DNA from: a virus
DNA: 28,078 nt
Virus record (IMG/VR): IMGVR_UViG_3300022074_000289
Span: 1 to 28,078 of that record
Direction: 5' to 3' (one strand)
This document shows positions 20,477 to 28,078 of the stretch, piece after piece. The translations under genes were made by a program, and so were the position numbers. Below the pieces are notes generated by a model. It saw nothing but the letters and a program-made list of their open reading frames with translations. It searched no databases and had not been told where the DNA came from. Position 1 is the first letter of the stretch, and the number at the start of each line of letters is the position of its first letter.

Positions 20477-22942
20477 TTAATTGATTATAGCCGTTCCTTC
20501 AGCTCTGAGAGCCGTAGAAGTGTCAGAAGCTGCGTCCTCTGAGCCTTGCAGGTCAAGACCCTTAACAGCAACGAATCCCTTTGGATCAGCCTCGTTGTCA
20601 TCCGAGTCGAAACGGGTCAGACGAGCGCGAACAGCAAAGTTAGGTGTCGCTGGTGCTGTCAGTCCGCTCTGTAGTGCGCCGTAGACGCGAGACTGGGGTG
20701 TTATGGTGTCAACACTGTCTACGAGGCTACGAGCCACTCTAGCGCCAAAGCGGTGGACTGTAGACGTAGGTGTGAGGATGATGCGCTGCTCGATCCAAGG
20801 TGTCGTGTCCCAAGTGATTTGTTTGAGGTTCAGACCTGTAGTGGCAGGGTTGCTCTCCTCTTCGTATACGCCCTTCTCAAGCACCAAGACCCACTGTGCG
20901 TCGGCGTTGGAGTTAAGGATGGCTGCCTCGAAAGCGAAACTAAGCTCAAATGTCTTGCGGAGGCGAAGCTGGTTCTCGTTGATGTGAATCGTGAACAGCT
21001 CGCGCTCAAATGCGCTGGGGTAGAAGCTAGTCTCAGATGTGGCGCCGTATTGCTCAACGGAATACCAGAGGCGACCATCGCTGCCTACGTAGCCACCCGG
21101 CTCAAGGATCGTCGAGCGATGACCAAGCCCTCCTGATACGCGAAAGTCAGAGCCAGTGTCATTAGTGTATACTTGGTGATAATGCCCAGAGGCGCTAGGC
21201 AACTTACCACCAACAAGGATGCTGGACAAGTTAAGAACAGAAGCATCGTGGATCGCAGGAAGTAGACCGCGAGCGCGAGGAAGCTCGGTGGTGTTGATCT
21301 CGTTGATCGTGGTCACGTCCTCGACAGCAGTGCGCGATGGGTAGACCTCAAACAACTTAGGCAGAGTCCACTCAGCGACGACACTCTTGTCATCAGAGTC
21401 GTTAAGGCGAAGTGGGTTGCCACCAGCCTGACCCTCAAGGGCTGTGATGCGAATACCGTAGTCATCAAGGATTGCCTGAAGCCCAGTGATGTCGGAGATT
21501 GCGTGAGTGTGCGGGTCGAAGAAGCTAGTAAGCTCAAGACCAAGAACTGTGACGCGCCAGTCATTGCTGGCAACAGCGCCAACCAGAGACGTTACCGTAA
21601 GGGAGTTGCTGTTCGTCTCGGTCACGGAGAAGTCTGTGCCAAGGACGAGTAGATTGCCTGTGGAGATTTGCTTGACGATCACATCGTGAGCATTCACGTC
21701 GAGGTTGTGATCGACCACGAAAGATGTAGCGGAGCCGTTACCGATGGTGTCAGAGTAGTGTAGCTGTCCGTTGCTGACTTGGCTGTAGTCAAAGCCGCCG
21801 TATACCTCGTCAATCGGTGGGCGAAGCCAGTCGATGTTGGCTGCCTCAGCAAGACCGTCCCAGTTGAGGGTGCGGATAAGCGTCACCGTGTCGGAGTAGA
21901 CTTTGCGGTTATATGTGATCGCGCTGTTGTCAGGGTCTTCGATCTCCATCTCGATCTCGAAAGGAAGCTCGATCTGACCGTCCTCAGCGTCACGCATAAG
22001 TGCCGCCAACTCAGCAGTGTTAAAGTCAAGTGTAAAGGTCAGGTAGCCTGAGTCATCGCCAACCACGACTACTTCGATTAGGTCTTGGTCGATTCCAGCC
22101 ATCTCGCCCTCAAAGGAAATGAGAGCCTGACCGTCTAAGCCCTGCTCGACCTTGAAAGTGCCACCCTCATCGGCTAGGGGCGCGAGAGCCTCCTCGATCT
22201 GAGCGACTCCATCTGCGCGAGTCAGCGTGACGGTGTGGATGTTGTTTCGCTTGAGCTGGTAGCCAGCGCGAAAGTCTCTAGGGACGGTGAGGATCTGCAC
22301 CTCTGGGATAACAGTCCCGCCGACAGATGCTTCAGCACCAGCGATCTCCTCGACCACTGAGGGTGCGTCAGGCAGCTTGGTGGAAAGTGTGCTTGTGCTG
22401 GCTACGGGAGCTTGCACCAAGCGCAGGTCGTGTCTCCACTTATTGTTGAAGCGAGAAGCGCGTGAGCGGAGGAAAGAGACGGGGAAAAGGCTGTTCTCGT
22501 CGTAGATAGTAATCTCGGTAGGCTGCGCGTAGCTGGCGAGAGTCTCGTTGTCGAATGTGACGATGTAGCTTTCGTCTAGTAGCTCCACGGTCGCAGCACC
22601 AAGGGCGGTCATCTGCGAGGAGGAGATGGCGTTGATTGCGTCCTGCACCTCTTGTGCAGTCGCGTTGAATGGCAGGTCAGCGGTGGTGTCTGGAGTGCCT
22701 TCGTTGCCGATCTCAAGGTTAAATGAGCCTGACTCTGGTCGAGTGTCGATACGCCCCACGGAAGCGCGGAATGAGTCGATAGTGCGCGTAGCCTCAACGC
22801 TCTGACCCTCAATCTGCTCTGAGAGCCTAAGCCCAAGCGTTAGCTCTGTGCCAAAAGGGAGGTTAGGGAGTTGGATGTCTGAGCCACCAAGCGTTGTGGT
22901 CAGTTGCCCATTTGATAGATCGAGATAACCTTTTGTGTTCAT
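20477..22942 (-). CDS. Large tail/fibre protein
   Basis: At 821 residues this is the largest complete product in the window. It is mostly beta-rich with several repeated domains. Residues ~70-150 include an LPFNATAQEVQDAI unit found in bacterial surface and phage structural proteins. Around residue 475, DPHTHAISDITGLQAIL is the HTHAISDITGLQ motif common in phage tail fibres, followed by a short coiled coil. The C-terminal 300 residues resemble a receptor or particle-tip domain with many aromatics. It is probably the central fibre or tail tip. A perfect TATAAT lies 5 bases before the ATG, but no -35 is visible. No enzymatic motif is seen. Confidence 0.65.
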   Translation of the reverse strand: MNTKGYLDLSNGQLTTTLGGSDIQLPNLPFGTELTLGLRLSEQIEGQSVEATRTIDSFRASVGRIDTRPESGSFNLEIGNEGTPDTTADLPFNATAQEVQDAINAISSSQMTALGAATVELLDESYIVTFDNETLASYAQPTEITIYDENSLFPVSFLRSRASRFNNKWRHDLRLVQAPVASTSTLSTKLPDAPSVVEEIAGAEASVGGTVIPEVQILTVPRDFRAGYQLKRNNIHTVTLTRADGVAQIEEALAPLADEGGTFKVEQGLDGQALISFEGEMAGIDQDLIEVVVVGDDSGYLTFTLDFNTAELAALMRDAEDGQIELPFEIEMEIEDPDNSAITYNRKVYSDTVTLIRTLNWDGLAEAANIDWLRPPIDEVYGGFDYSQVSNGQLHYSDTIGNGSATSFVVDHNLDVNAHDVIVKQISTGNLLVLGTDFSVTETNSNSLTVTSLVGAVASNDWRVTVLGLELTSFFDPHTHAISDITGLQAILDDYGIRITALEGQAGGNPLRLNDSDDKSVVAEWTLPKLFEVYPSRTAVEDVTTINEINTTELPRARGLLPAIHDASVLNLSSILVGGKLPSASGHYHQVYTNDTGSDFRVSGGLGHRSTILEPGGYVGSDGRLWYSVEQYGATSETSFYPSAFERELFTIHINENQLRLRKTFELSFAFEAAILNSNADAQWVLVLEKGVYEEESNPATTGLNLKQITWDTTPWIEQRIILTPTSTVHRFGARVARSLVDSVDTITPQSRVYGALQSGLTAPATPNFAVRARLTRFDSDDNEADPKGFVAVKGLDLQGSEDAASDTSTALRAEGTAIIN

Positions 22943-22991
22943 GTGATATTATAAATGCAGTAGGCTGGAGCCTATACATTGTCTGTTTCCG

Positions 22992-23252
22992 TCAACCATT
23001 GTCCTCGTCATCATCGGACAGTAGAACTGGCGCTGCGGGTATATTGAAGAATGATGGATCGAACTGCACCACGTCATAAGGGAATCTAGGATTTAGCCTG
23101 AGCGCCTCACTCTCTTCCTTGCGCTGCTCTTGGCGTTCGTCCACAAGTTTTTGAGTCTTGCCTAGTCCGCCTTGGTATAGACCAGCAGAACCACCTGATG
23201 GGCTACCGCCAGATGCTTTTGCTACTTTTATCTGTGGAGGTCGAGTTGCCAT
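22992..23252 (-). CDS. Small unknown tail-region protein
   Basis: The 86-residue product is not recognised. It has a Gly/Ser-rich N-terminal stretch (GGSPSGGSAGLYQGGLG), a charged helix (about 33-52, KLVDERQEQRKEESEAL), then FPYDVVQFDPSFFNIPA and an acidic end SDDDEDNG. The layout suggests a small connector or assembly factor. Its ATG overlaps the stop of the upstream gene by one base (TAATG), indicating coupled translation, and the frame is supported by that overlap. A 49-base gap then separates it from the 821-residue protein gene. Confidence 0.55.
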   Translation of the reverse strand: MATRPPQIKVAKASGGSPSGGSAGLYQGGLGKTQKLVDERQEQRKEESEALRLNPRFPYDVVQFDPSFFNIPAAPVLLSDDDEDNG

Positions 23253-24370
23253 TATGTTGTCCAGAATTTACCAGTCACTTGACCGGCGTTGAGTATGTTG
23301 TTTAAATCAGCGAACCTGCTGTTATTTTCAGCCAAGACGTTATTGATCAAGGCGTTACCTACGCCACCGGCTAGCGGGAAGCTAAAGTTTAGCGAGTCAT
23401 CGAATGTCTGATCCTCAAGCCTGTTGCTGCCGTGGTTTAAGTTCCAGAACAAGTGATGCTCTACATACGGTGTCCAAGAGTCATCTGGATCTTCACCTTC
23501 GCCCTGACCAGCCTGAGACAAGAAGTATATAGTGCATACACGAATATCGTCAAATGGGTCGGTTCCAGCGTTACCTCTAGCTGCCTCAAGCGGATCAAAC
23601 TCACCAGACTGAGGCTCAAACTTCTTGCGCTTACTGATGAACACCCTGTTGTTGTCAGGCCCAAAAGAACCAGTGTAGCCCATAGAGAATGATACGCCGC
23701 CCGTCTCAGGGTCATCACTCCAGACAGCCCTAGATGCTGGCCGTTCCTGTGTCAGCACAATATCCATAGCGCGGAGGTATCGCCGCTCATTCTTGGGGAT
23801 TCCGCCGACTTGGAACTGCTCCTGTATTCCGCCTGAGAACGATGCGTCTCTAGGTGCGGCGGACTCAACGCCCTTTTCAGCGAAATACGCCGGAACAGGC
23901 TCAAATGCAAAAGACCCGCCAGACAAGTCAGCATTGCTGTTGAAGCCTGTTGGGTCAGCGTCAGACCCTATCTTGCGAAGGTTTCTGCTTAGTATCTCGA
24001 TCTTAGGCTTCTCATGCAACTCTGCAACCACCGGCTCAGTCTTATCTGTGGCGGCCTTGATGCCCAGTCTGTCTAGCGTCTCCTGTTTCGCGTCTTTAGC
24101 TGGTATCCTGACCTCCACGTCCTCTGCGTTCACATAACCCGGCTTGATCTCGGCCTTAAACACCTCGTCTCGATTATCCCAACCAACGGATGTATACCAA
24201 GGGTGTCGCCAGCCACCACCCCTAATGGATTTAACCTCAAGTGGCACATTGGTAACCAATCTCTCCGCTAAGTAATTGAAGTCCTCAGCGTCAATCATGT
24301 AACGCTGCCTGAGCTTCTCGTCAATGGTCGAGAGTCGAGTCAGTATGCCTCTGGTGCTGTATCTACTCAT
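23252..24370 (-). CDS. Unknown tail-module protein
   Basis: The start at 24370 (MSRYSTRG, 372 residues) gives an ATGA overlap with the upstream gene and is preferred over a 3-residue extension. The protein has a basic N-terminus, a helical region (LSTIDEKLRQRYMIDAEDF), a middle rich in Glu and Lys and a beta-rich C-terminal half. No family is recognised. There is no membrane segment or signal. Its place downstream of the tape measure and before the large fibre suggests a tail-tip or baseplate component. Its end shows sequence segments (VEHHLFWNLNHG) similar to the end of the upstream protein (CQIVYHNLNHRF), suggesting shared ancestry of the C-terminal module. Confidence 0.6.
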   Translation of the reverse strand: MSRYSTRGILTRLSTIDEKLRQRYMIDAEDFNYLAERLVTNVPLEVKSIRGGGWRHPWYTSVGWDNRDEVFKAEIKPGYVNAEDVEVRIPAKDAKQETLDRLGIKAATDKTEPVVAELHEKPKIEILSRNLRKIGSDADPTGFNSNADLSGGSFAFEPVPAYFAEKGVESAAPRDASFSGGIQEQFQVGGIPKNERRYLRAMDIVLTQERPASRAVWSDDPETGGVSFSMGYTGSFGPDNNRVFISKRKKFEPQSGEFDPLEAARGNAGTDPFDDIRVCTIYFLSQAGQGEGEDPDDSWTPYVEHHLFWNLNHGSNRLEDQTFDDSLNFSFPLAGGVGNALINNVLAENNSRFADLNNILNAGQVTGKFWTT

Positions 24371-25044
24371 GCCGCCCAAAAGTAGTGACGCTCCGCAGCC
24401 TCTCCTTCAGCGTTAGTCCCGCCAGCTACAAATCTGTGGTTGAGATTGTGGTAAACTATCTGGCAGTATCTCAAGAATGATCCGTCCTTAGCCCAGTATA
24501 GCTTGGCTAGCGGGTAGTATGCTATCCTGTCACCTTCATCACTTTGGACTGGGCTGCCGCCCTGAGCAAACCTGTCAGAGAGATCCTCGGTGTGAACTAC
24601 GCTAAATGTATCGGGCGACTCCACTATGACAGCCTCCTCACCTGCGACCATTGTAATCTTTAAGGCGATGTATGTCTTTGATGCGTCCGACTCCTTCTCT
24701 ATCTTGATCTTAGGAACTTCGACCACATTGCCATCCTCATCGTATCCACTAATAGATACACCCTTTCCGTCTTGACCTTTGATAAATGGGGTTGCGCCAT
24801 TAACGCTGCCCTCAGACACTCTAAAGCCATTAATGTCCCCCCTCACCTTAAATGGGTGGGGGAATGCGTTCTTTTTGAATCTAGCACTGACAAGGGTTCC
24901 TTGGCTCTTGCGCGTAACCTTTAAATCCTTGTCATTGCTGGACGTGTAGACCTCTGCGGCCTCGACATACTTCACTAGCGCGCGTAGCGCATCCGAAATA
25001 TCATCACCCTTCCTGACCCTTAGCTCTCGCGGGATATTTGGCAT
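24367..25044 (-). CDS. Unknown tail-module protein
   Basis: The 225-residue protein starts with a basic helix (ELRVRKGDDISDALRAL), followed by repeated beta strands (HPFKVRGDINGFRVSEG, KTYIALKITMV), and a C-terminal segment with YHNLNHRFVAGG and a final HYFWAA. That C-terminal region shares a HNLNH/LNHG-type pattern with the next gene's product. It is unrecognised, but size and position match small tail-tip proteins. GGAAGGGA lies about 9 bases before the ATG, giving a fair SD. It overlaps the next gene by 4 bases (ATGA). No catalytic motif is seen. Confidence 0.6.
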   Translation of the reverse strand: MPNIPRELRVRKGDDISDALRALVKYVEAAEVYTSSNDKDLKVTRKSQGTLVSARFKKNAFPHPFKVRGDINGFRVSEGSVNGATPFIKGQDGKGVSISGYDEDGNVVEVPKIKIEKESDASKTYIALKITMVAGEEAVIVESPDTFSVVHTEDLSDRFAQGGSPVQSDEGDRIAYYPLAKLYWAKDGSFLRYCQIVYHNLNHRFVAGGTNAEGEAAERHYFWAA

Positions 25045-25062
25045 GATTTTATATCCCTTCCG

Positions 25063-25848
25063 TTATCTGGTTCCCTGCTGGAGTCTGCGATACAGGATCT
25101 CATTCCAACCACCGATAGGGGATTGAAGCAACTCATCAGTAATGACGTATGCCCCGCCGCGCCTAGATAGCTTGAACGGCTGCTGCATCCAATTCCTTTT
25201 GCCGCTAGGTAAATCTAGGGATCTGAACTCATCAGGCAGCTTTTCGTAGACAGTTCCAATTGTGTTGATGATGTAGTCAGGGATCTCACTAACTGCGTAG
25301 GTGCGCCTAAACACAGCACCAAGTGAAAGGAATGTTTCCTCGCCAAACATCGGGTTTTTAAGGAACTCCTCCCCAGTTTCCGTGTTTTTGATAGACCGCA
25401 AACCGTATGATCCCGCTATGTCGAAGGTTGAGTTACCTACCGTGAGATTCTTGGGTATGCTCTCTGGGAAAACCACCCTTCCGCCCTCCTCGTCGTAGCT
25501 GGCTTGGAAAACTTTCTTTAGTACAAACCAACTAGGGTGAGCCTCAAGCGGCTCCTCGGTGTATGATGCATCAAACTCAATGCGGGCGTTCTGTATTCCA
25601 GCAAAATTAGCGTCAACAATGCCCTCGTAGGTCACAGTGACGACCATTCCCTCCTTACCGCCATCCGCACCTAGACCCTTTTGGTCGGTTCCTTGGCGGC
25701 TGGTCTCTACCAGACCGTCAACAGGAGCGTCAGCACCTGCCTTGTGGTAGTCATCCTTGGATGCCACGTAGTATCTGCACGTCCAAGTGGTTACACCAAT
25801 ATCATCCGTAGAGAATGTTTGGCCTACTGTTTTTATTATGTCCGACAT
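25063..25848 (-). CDS. Tail protein after the tape measure (distal-tail position)
   Basis: The 261-residue protein follows the tape measure gene, the usual place of a distal tail or tail-tip protein. The N-terminal half is beta-rich (TTWTCRYYVAS, MVVTVTYEGI, ARIEFDASY). The C-terminal half includes FLSLGAVFRRTY, KLSRRGGAYVITDELL and GGWNEILYRRL. It has no enzyme motif or membrane segment and I cannot place it in a named family. The start has only A/C-rich sequence upstream (ACAACATATCACACA) and no SD. The 39-base gap from the tape measure gene is one of the few spaces in this operon. Confidence 0.6.
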   Translation of the reverse strand: MSDIIKTVGQTFSTDDIGVTTWTCRYYVASKDDYHKAGADAPVDGLVETSRQGTDQKGLGADGGKEGMVVTVTYEGIVDANFAGIQNARIEFDASYTEEPLEAHPSWFVLKKVFQASYDEEGGRVVFPESIPKNLTVGNSTFDIAGSYGLRSIKNTETGEEFLKNPMFGEETFLSLGAVFRRTYAVSEIPDYIINTIGTVYEKLPDEFRSLDLPSGKRNWMQQPFKLSRRGGAYVITDELLQSPIGGWNEILYRRLQQGTR

Positions 25849-25887
25849 TGTGTGATATGTTGTTTTGTGATATATGTGTGTTTTAAA

Positions 25888-27705
25888 TTAAGCGAAAGCC
25901 CCAAGAGCAGAACCATTTAAACCTATAGAGCCATCATCGGCTAGTGGTGCTGTGTTGTCAGCTATTTTACCAAGATGACCTATCATCCTCTCCCTTTGAT
26001 CATTGGCCTTCTGCGCCTCTATTGCAATAACGGCGAAAGCGTTGCGACCCATGAGGGCGTTGTTCATCTGATCCACTCTACCGTTAAGGGCGAAGCCGCC
26101 GCCAGTGGCAGCACCAAGTGGGTTTTTAGGATCTTCCTCCGCAGGGTCAAGCTCAACCTGTTCCGGCTTTGGTCTTGGCTGCAACCCGTCAAGTATCTCT
26201 TGAAGCCTCTCTCGCATCGCTCTTGATCCAGCAACATCAAGCCCCGTCTGAGGGTCGTTGAGGTTGCTCATAAAATCCTTTAACTGGTCGCCCCAGTATT
26301 GGTTGAACTCATCGGCCCTAGCGTCAAACTCCCTCTCGTAAGCCTCTCTGTGGCTCAGTGAATCGGCACCCATCTGGTCAGCACTAATACCCATAGCATC
26401 TGATGAGTTTTGTAACTTGTCGCTAAGTCCGAATCTTTTAAGAAACGGTATTATCTCTTCCAGCTTTCTTACAAACGAGGCCGCAATACCCTGCAAGGCG
26501 GAACCCAAATGAACTATCCAGCTAGCAACACCCTTCCACAGAGCATCCCCGAAGTTAGCGTCAGCGAATACTGTGAATAGTAGGTTTGCAAGACTGTGAA
26601 CTAGACCCATCAACTGAACTCCAAGCGCAGAAAAGGCAACAATGACACCCCTTACTAAGCCGTTAGCGAATGATGCCAGTGCGTAATCCACGAAAGCATC
26701 CCACGCTAGTTTGAATCCATTTAAAGATTCTGACATCTTAGCTACGGGGTCTGTAAAGTTCTCTAATTTAGATATAACCGCAGCTATCTTCTTACCGAGA
26801 TCAGGAGCCTCTGCGATCATGCGCTCCAATATAGCAAGCACGTCGTCCATGATGGGCATTAGCGCCTCAATGATTGGCTCTCCAAACCGCTTGAGGAACT
26901 CGCCCCAAGTGGCCTTCATTCTGCCAACCTTACCTTGGAAGGTGGTAGCCATCTTATCAGCACCGCCAGCGAAGTCTTTCAACGGGCCTTTGCCCTTGGC
27001 TACGTCCGTGAACAAGCCAAGCACAACGTCCGCACTAACCTTGCCCTCTTGAATCATCTTGTTCAACTCGGCTCCGGTTACACCCAGTTGCTCCTCAAGA
27101 GCCTTGAAGATTGGGATACCTTTCTCAGCAATCTGCTGTCTCAATTCCTCCATCGAGCCAACGCCCTTGGCGGCCACCTGAGACAACGCAACACCCAACA
27201 GCTTCATGTCAGTGTTGGTCATGCCCACAGCACCACCAACGTCAAGGATACCCTTGTTAAGCTCCATTGCTTTCTCAGGGGAGAATCCGAACGCCATAAA
27301 CTTGCCCACGTTGCCAGCCATAGCCTCAAACGTGATACCAGTCCTCATAGCTGTCTGCCTGAGCTGCGTTAGAACCTGTTTACTCTTTTCCGCATCGCCA
27401 GTCAGGATGTTAAAGCGCATTTCTGCTGCCTCAATCTGCCCAGCCTCTTGCGTAGACCTCTGGATAACCCTAGCGAATACTGCTCCCGCAGCGGCAGCGG
27501 CTACAGCCATCGTCTTTACGATATTTGAAGCTATCTGCGTCATGGCTACAGCAACACCGCCTTTCAGACCCTTGCCCAAGGCTTTGCCGCCAGACCTGCC
27601 GCCTCTTTGCCCCATCGCCTTAGCTCTCCGCTCGGCCCTATTGAGCTGTGCGGTGAACTTTTTAATGTTGAGGTTTAACTCTGCGACAAGTGCCTTATTA
27701 GCCAT
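25888..27705 (-). CDS. Tape measure protein
   Basis: The 605-residue protein carries the tape-measure N-terminal module (about 90-290): AEMRFNILTGD, GFSPEKAMELNKGI, ALSQVAAKGVGSMEELRQQIAEKGIP, then a GVTGAELNKMIQEGKVSADVVLG stretch. An upstream basic region (residues 25-50) and a hydrophobic Ala/Val-rich segment (50-80) precede it. A second hydrophobic region lies near 330-420 and a helical C-terminus follows. The protein sets tail length and scaffolds tail tube assembly. 605 residues at about 0.15 nm each predicts a tail near 90 nm, short for a siphovirus. No SD is visible; a TTGACA near the start is at the wrong distance to serve as its promoter. It reads into the tail proteins listed below it. 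Confidence 0.93.
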   Translation of the reverse strand: MANKALVAELNLNIKKFTAQLNRAERRAKAMGQRGGRSGGKALGKGLKGGVAVAMTQIASNIVKTMAVAAAAAGAVFARVIQRSTQEAGQIEAAEMRFNILTGDAEKSKQVLTQLRQTAMRTGITFEAMAGNVGKFMAFGFSPEKAMELNKGILDVGGAVGMTNTDMKLLGVALSQVAAKGVGSMEELRQQIAEKGIPIFKALEEQLGVTGAELNKMIQEGKVSADVVLGLFTDVAKGKGPLKDFAGGADKMATTFQGKVGRMKATWGEFLKRFGEPIIEALMPIMDDVLAILERMIAEAPDLGKKIAAVISKLENFTDPVAKMSESLNGFKLAWDAFVDYALASFANGLVRGVIVAFSALGVQLMGLVHSLANLLFTVFADANFGDALWKGVASWIVHLGSALQGIAASFVRKLEEIIPFLKRFGLSDKLQNSSDAMGISADQMGADSLSHREAYEREFDARADEFNQYWGDQLKDFMSNLNDPQTGLDVAGSRAMRERLQEILDGLQPRPKPEQVELDPAEEDPKNPLGAATGGGFALNGRVDQMNNALMGRNAFAVIAIEAQKANDQRERMIGHLGKIADNTAPLADDGSIGLNGSALGAFA

Positions 27706-27737
27706 ATATCTGTTATATTGTCAATCTTATCCAGCGA

Positions 27738-28078
27738 TTACATCCATCTTACCACGCTAGACTTGTTGGCGGCATCCCTCAACCCTTTGCTCATGCGCTT
27801 CCTCAGAGAAGCCTCAGCTTGCCTTCCTAGCGCCCAATTGAGCCTACCGCGCATAACTGCCACATTACCAGCATACCTTACGTTGTTGGTGAACCTGATG
27901 TGAATACTGTCTTTTCTGACCTTAAAAGTAGCCGATCCCTTAGCTTTATTCTGATGCCTCCTGATCCAAGCTGGGTAGTTACGGCCTCTAACGCCAAAAT
28001 CTGAAGCAGCTTTACCCCAACCGGCAGCCAACATACCAACCTTGGACTTCCTCATCCTTATATATCGGTTGAGCTGCC
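27738..28078 (-). CDS. Minor tail protein (gp10-like), 5' end missing
   Basis: The frame remains open to the right edge (codons encode QLNRYIR before the Met at 28055), so the visible part is the C-terminal portion. The sequence LAAGWGKAASDFG, a PAWIRRH segment, IHIRFTNNVRYAGNV and a final helix (EASLRKRMSKGL) resemble HK97 gp10-like or head-tail/minor tail proteins found just before the tail tube and tape measure genes. It is rich in Arg and Lys. The gene ends 32 bases before the tape measure start. Usual tail chaperone genes are not seen between them. Confidence 0.55.
   Translation of the reverse strand, partial: QLNRYIRMRKSKVGMLAAGWGKAASDFGVRGRNYPAWIRRHQNKAKGSATFKVRKDSIHIRFTNNVRYAGNVAVMRGRLNWALGRQAEASLRKRMSKGLRDAANKSSVVRWM

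Noticed and set aside
27706-27740. TTGACA just upstream of the tape measure gene as its promoter
   Set aside because: A -10 at 16-17 bases would fall inside the coding sequence; no correctly spaced box exists.
26935-27760. Overlapping + strand frames of up to 184 residues
   Set aside because: They mirror the tape measure gene and have no recognisable content.
1-28078. tRNA genes, integrase, attachment sites or insertion sequences
   Set aside because: No cloverleaf-like segment, recombinase motif, transposase or flanking direct repeat was recognised by eye; a tRNAscan-type search would settle the tRNA point.

Overview
The window is a 28-kb internal segment of a tailed double-stranded DNA phage genome (or prophage), most likely a siphovirus with a Gram-negative host. 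The evidence is a tape measure protein, a series of fibre-like tail proteins, a PGRP-type amidase with a holin and a candidate spanin pair, and a replication module centred on a PrimPol/AAA helicase. No integrase, repressor, tRNA, terminase or capsid gene is visible. The genes at both edges are cut: the primase-helicase on the left and a small tail protein on the right. The host cannot be named. Most start codons lack a Shine-Dalgarno (SD) sequence, while the early genes carry ordinary TTGACA/TATAAT-type promoters. That points to an SD-poor bacterial lineage but argues against the Bacteroidota promoter type.

Layout. The left arm (1-9144) is transcribed rightward: primase-helicase, a secreted NlpC/P60-like peptidase, an HTH-metallophosphoesterase, two proteins of unknown role (one a 24-residue membrane microprotein), an acidic HTH regulator, a Sak4-like ATPase, a DUF5664 nucleotide hydrolase, a conserved phage protein with a CDKH motif, a Cas4/RecB-like nuclease, an HEVTH metalloprotease-like protein and an SSB-like protein. 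At least six of these transcription units have a promoter with a -35 box and a -10 box 16 bases apart. Three of the promoters would start RNA at or within a base of the ATG, giving leaderless mRNAs. Two others feed roughly 60-base leaders that begin with a small hairpin and continue as CA-rich, apparently unstructured sequence.

A bidirectional terminator (9176-9211) separates this arm from the right arm (28078-9235), which is transcribed leftward. In transcription order the right arm reads: partial minor tail protein, tape measure, several unrecognised tail proteins, an 821-residue tail protein, a putative-Ig-fold tail protein, a Gly-hinge protein, a glycosyltransferase, two tandem sulfotransferases, two small membrane proteins, three large adhesion proteins (beta-repeat, LamG-like, collagen-like), a small unknown protein, then the lysis cassette (holin, candidate i-spanin, embedded lipoprotein, amidase endolysin).

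The most unusual content is the three-gene glycosyltransferase plus double-sulfotransferase cassette inserted among tail genes. It suggests that the phage makes or edits a sulfated glycan on its own virion or on the host surface. The second notable theme is the expression signals: repeated leaderless promoters, hairpin/CA-rich leaders, and a perfect 11-bp inverted repeat straddling one promoter.
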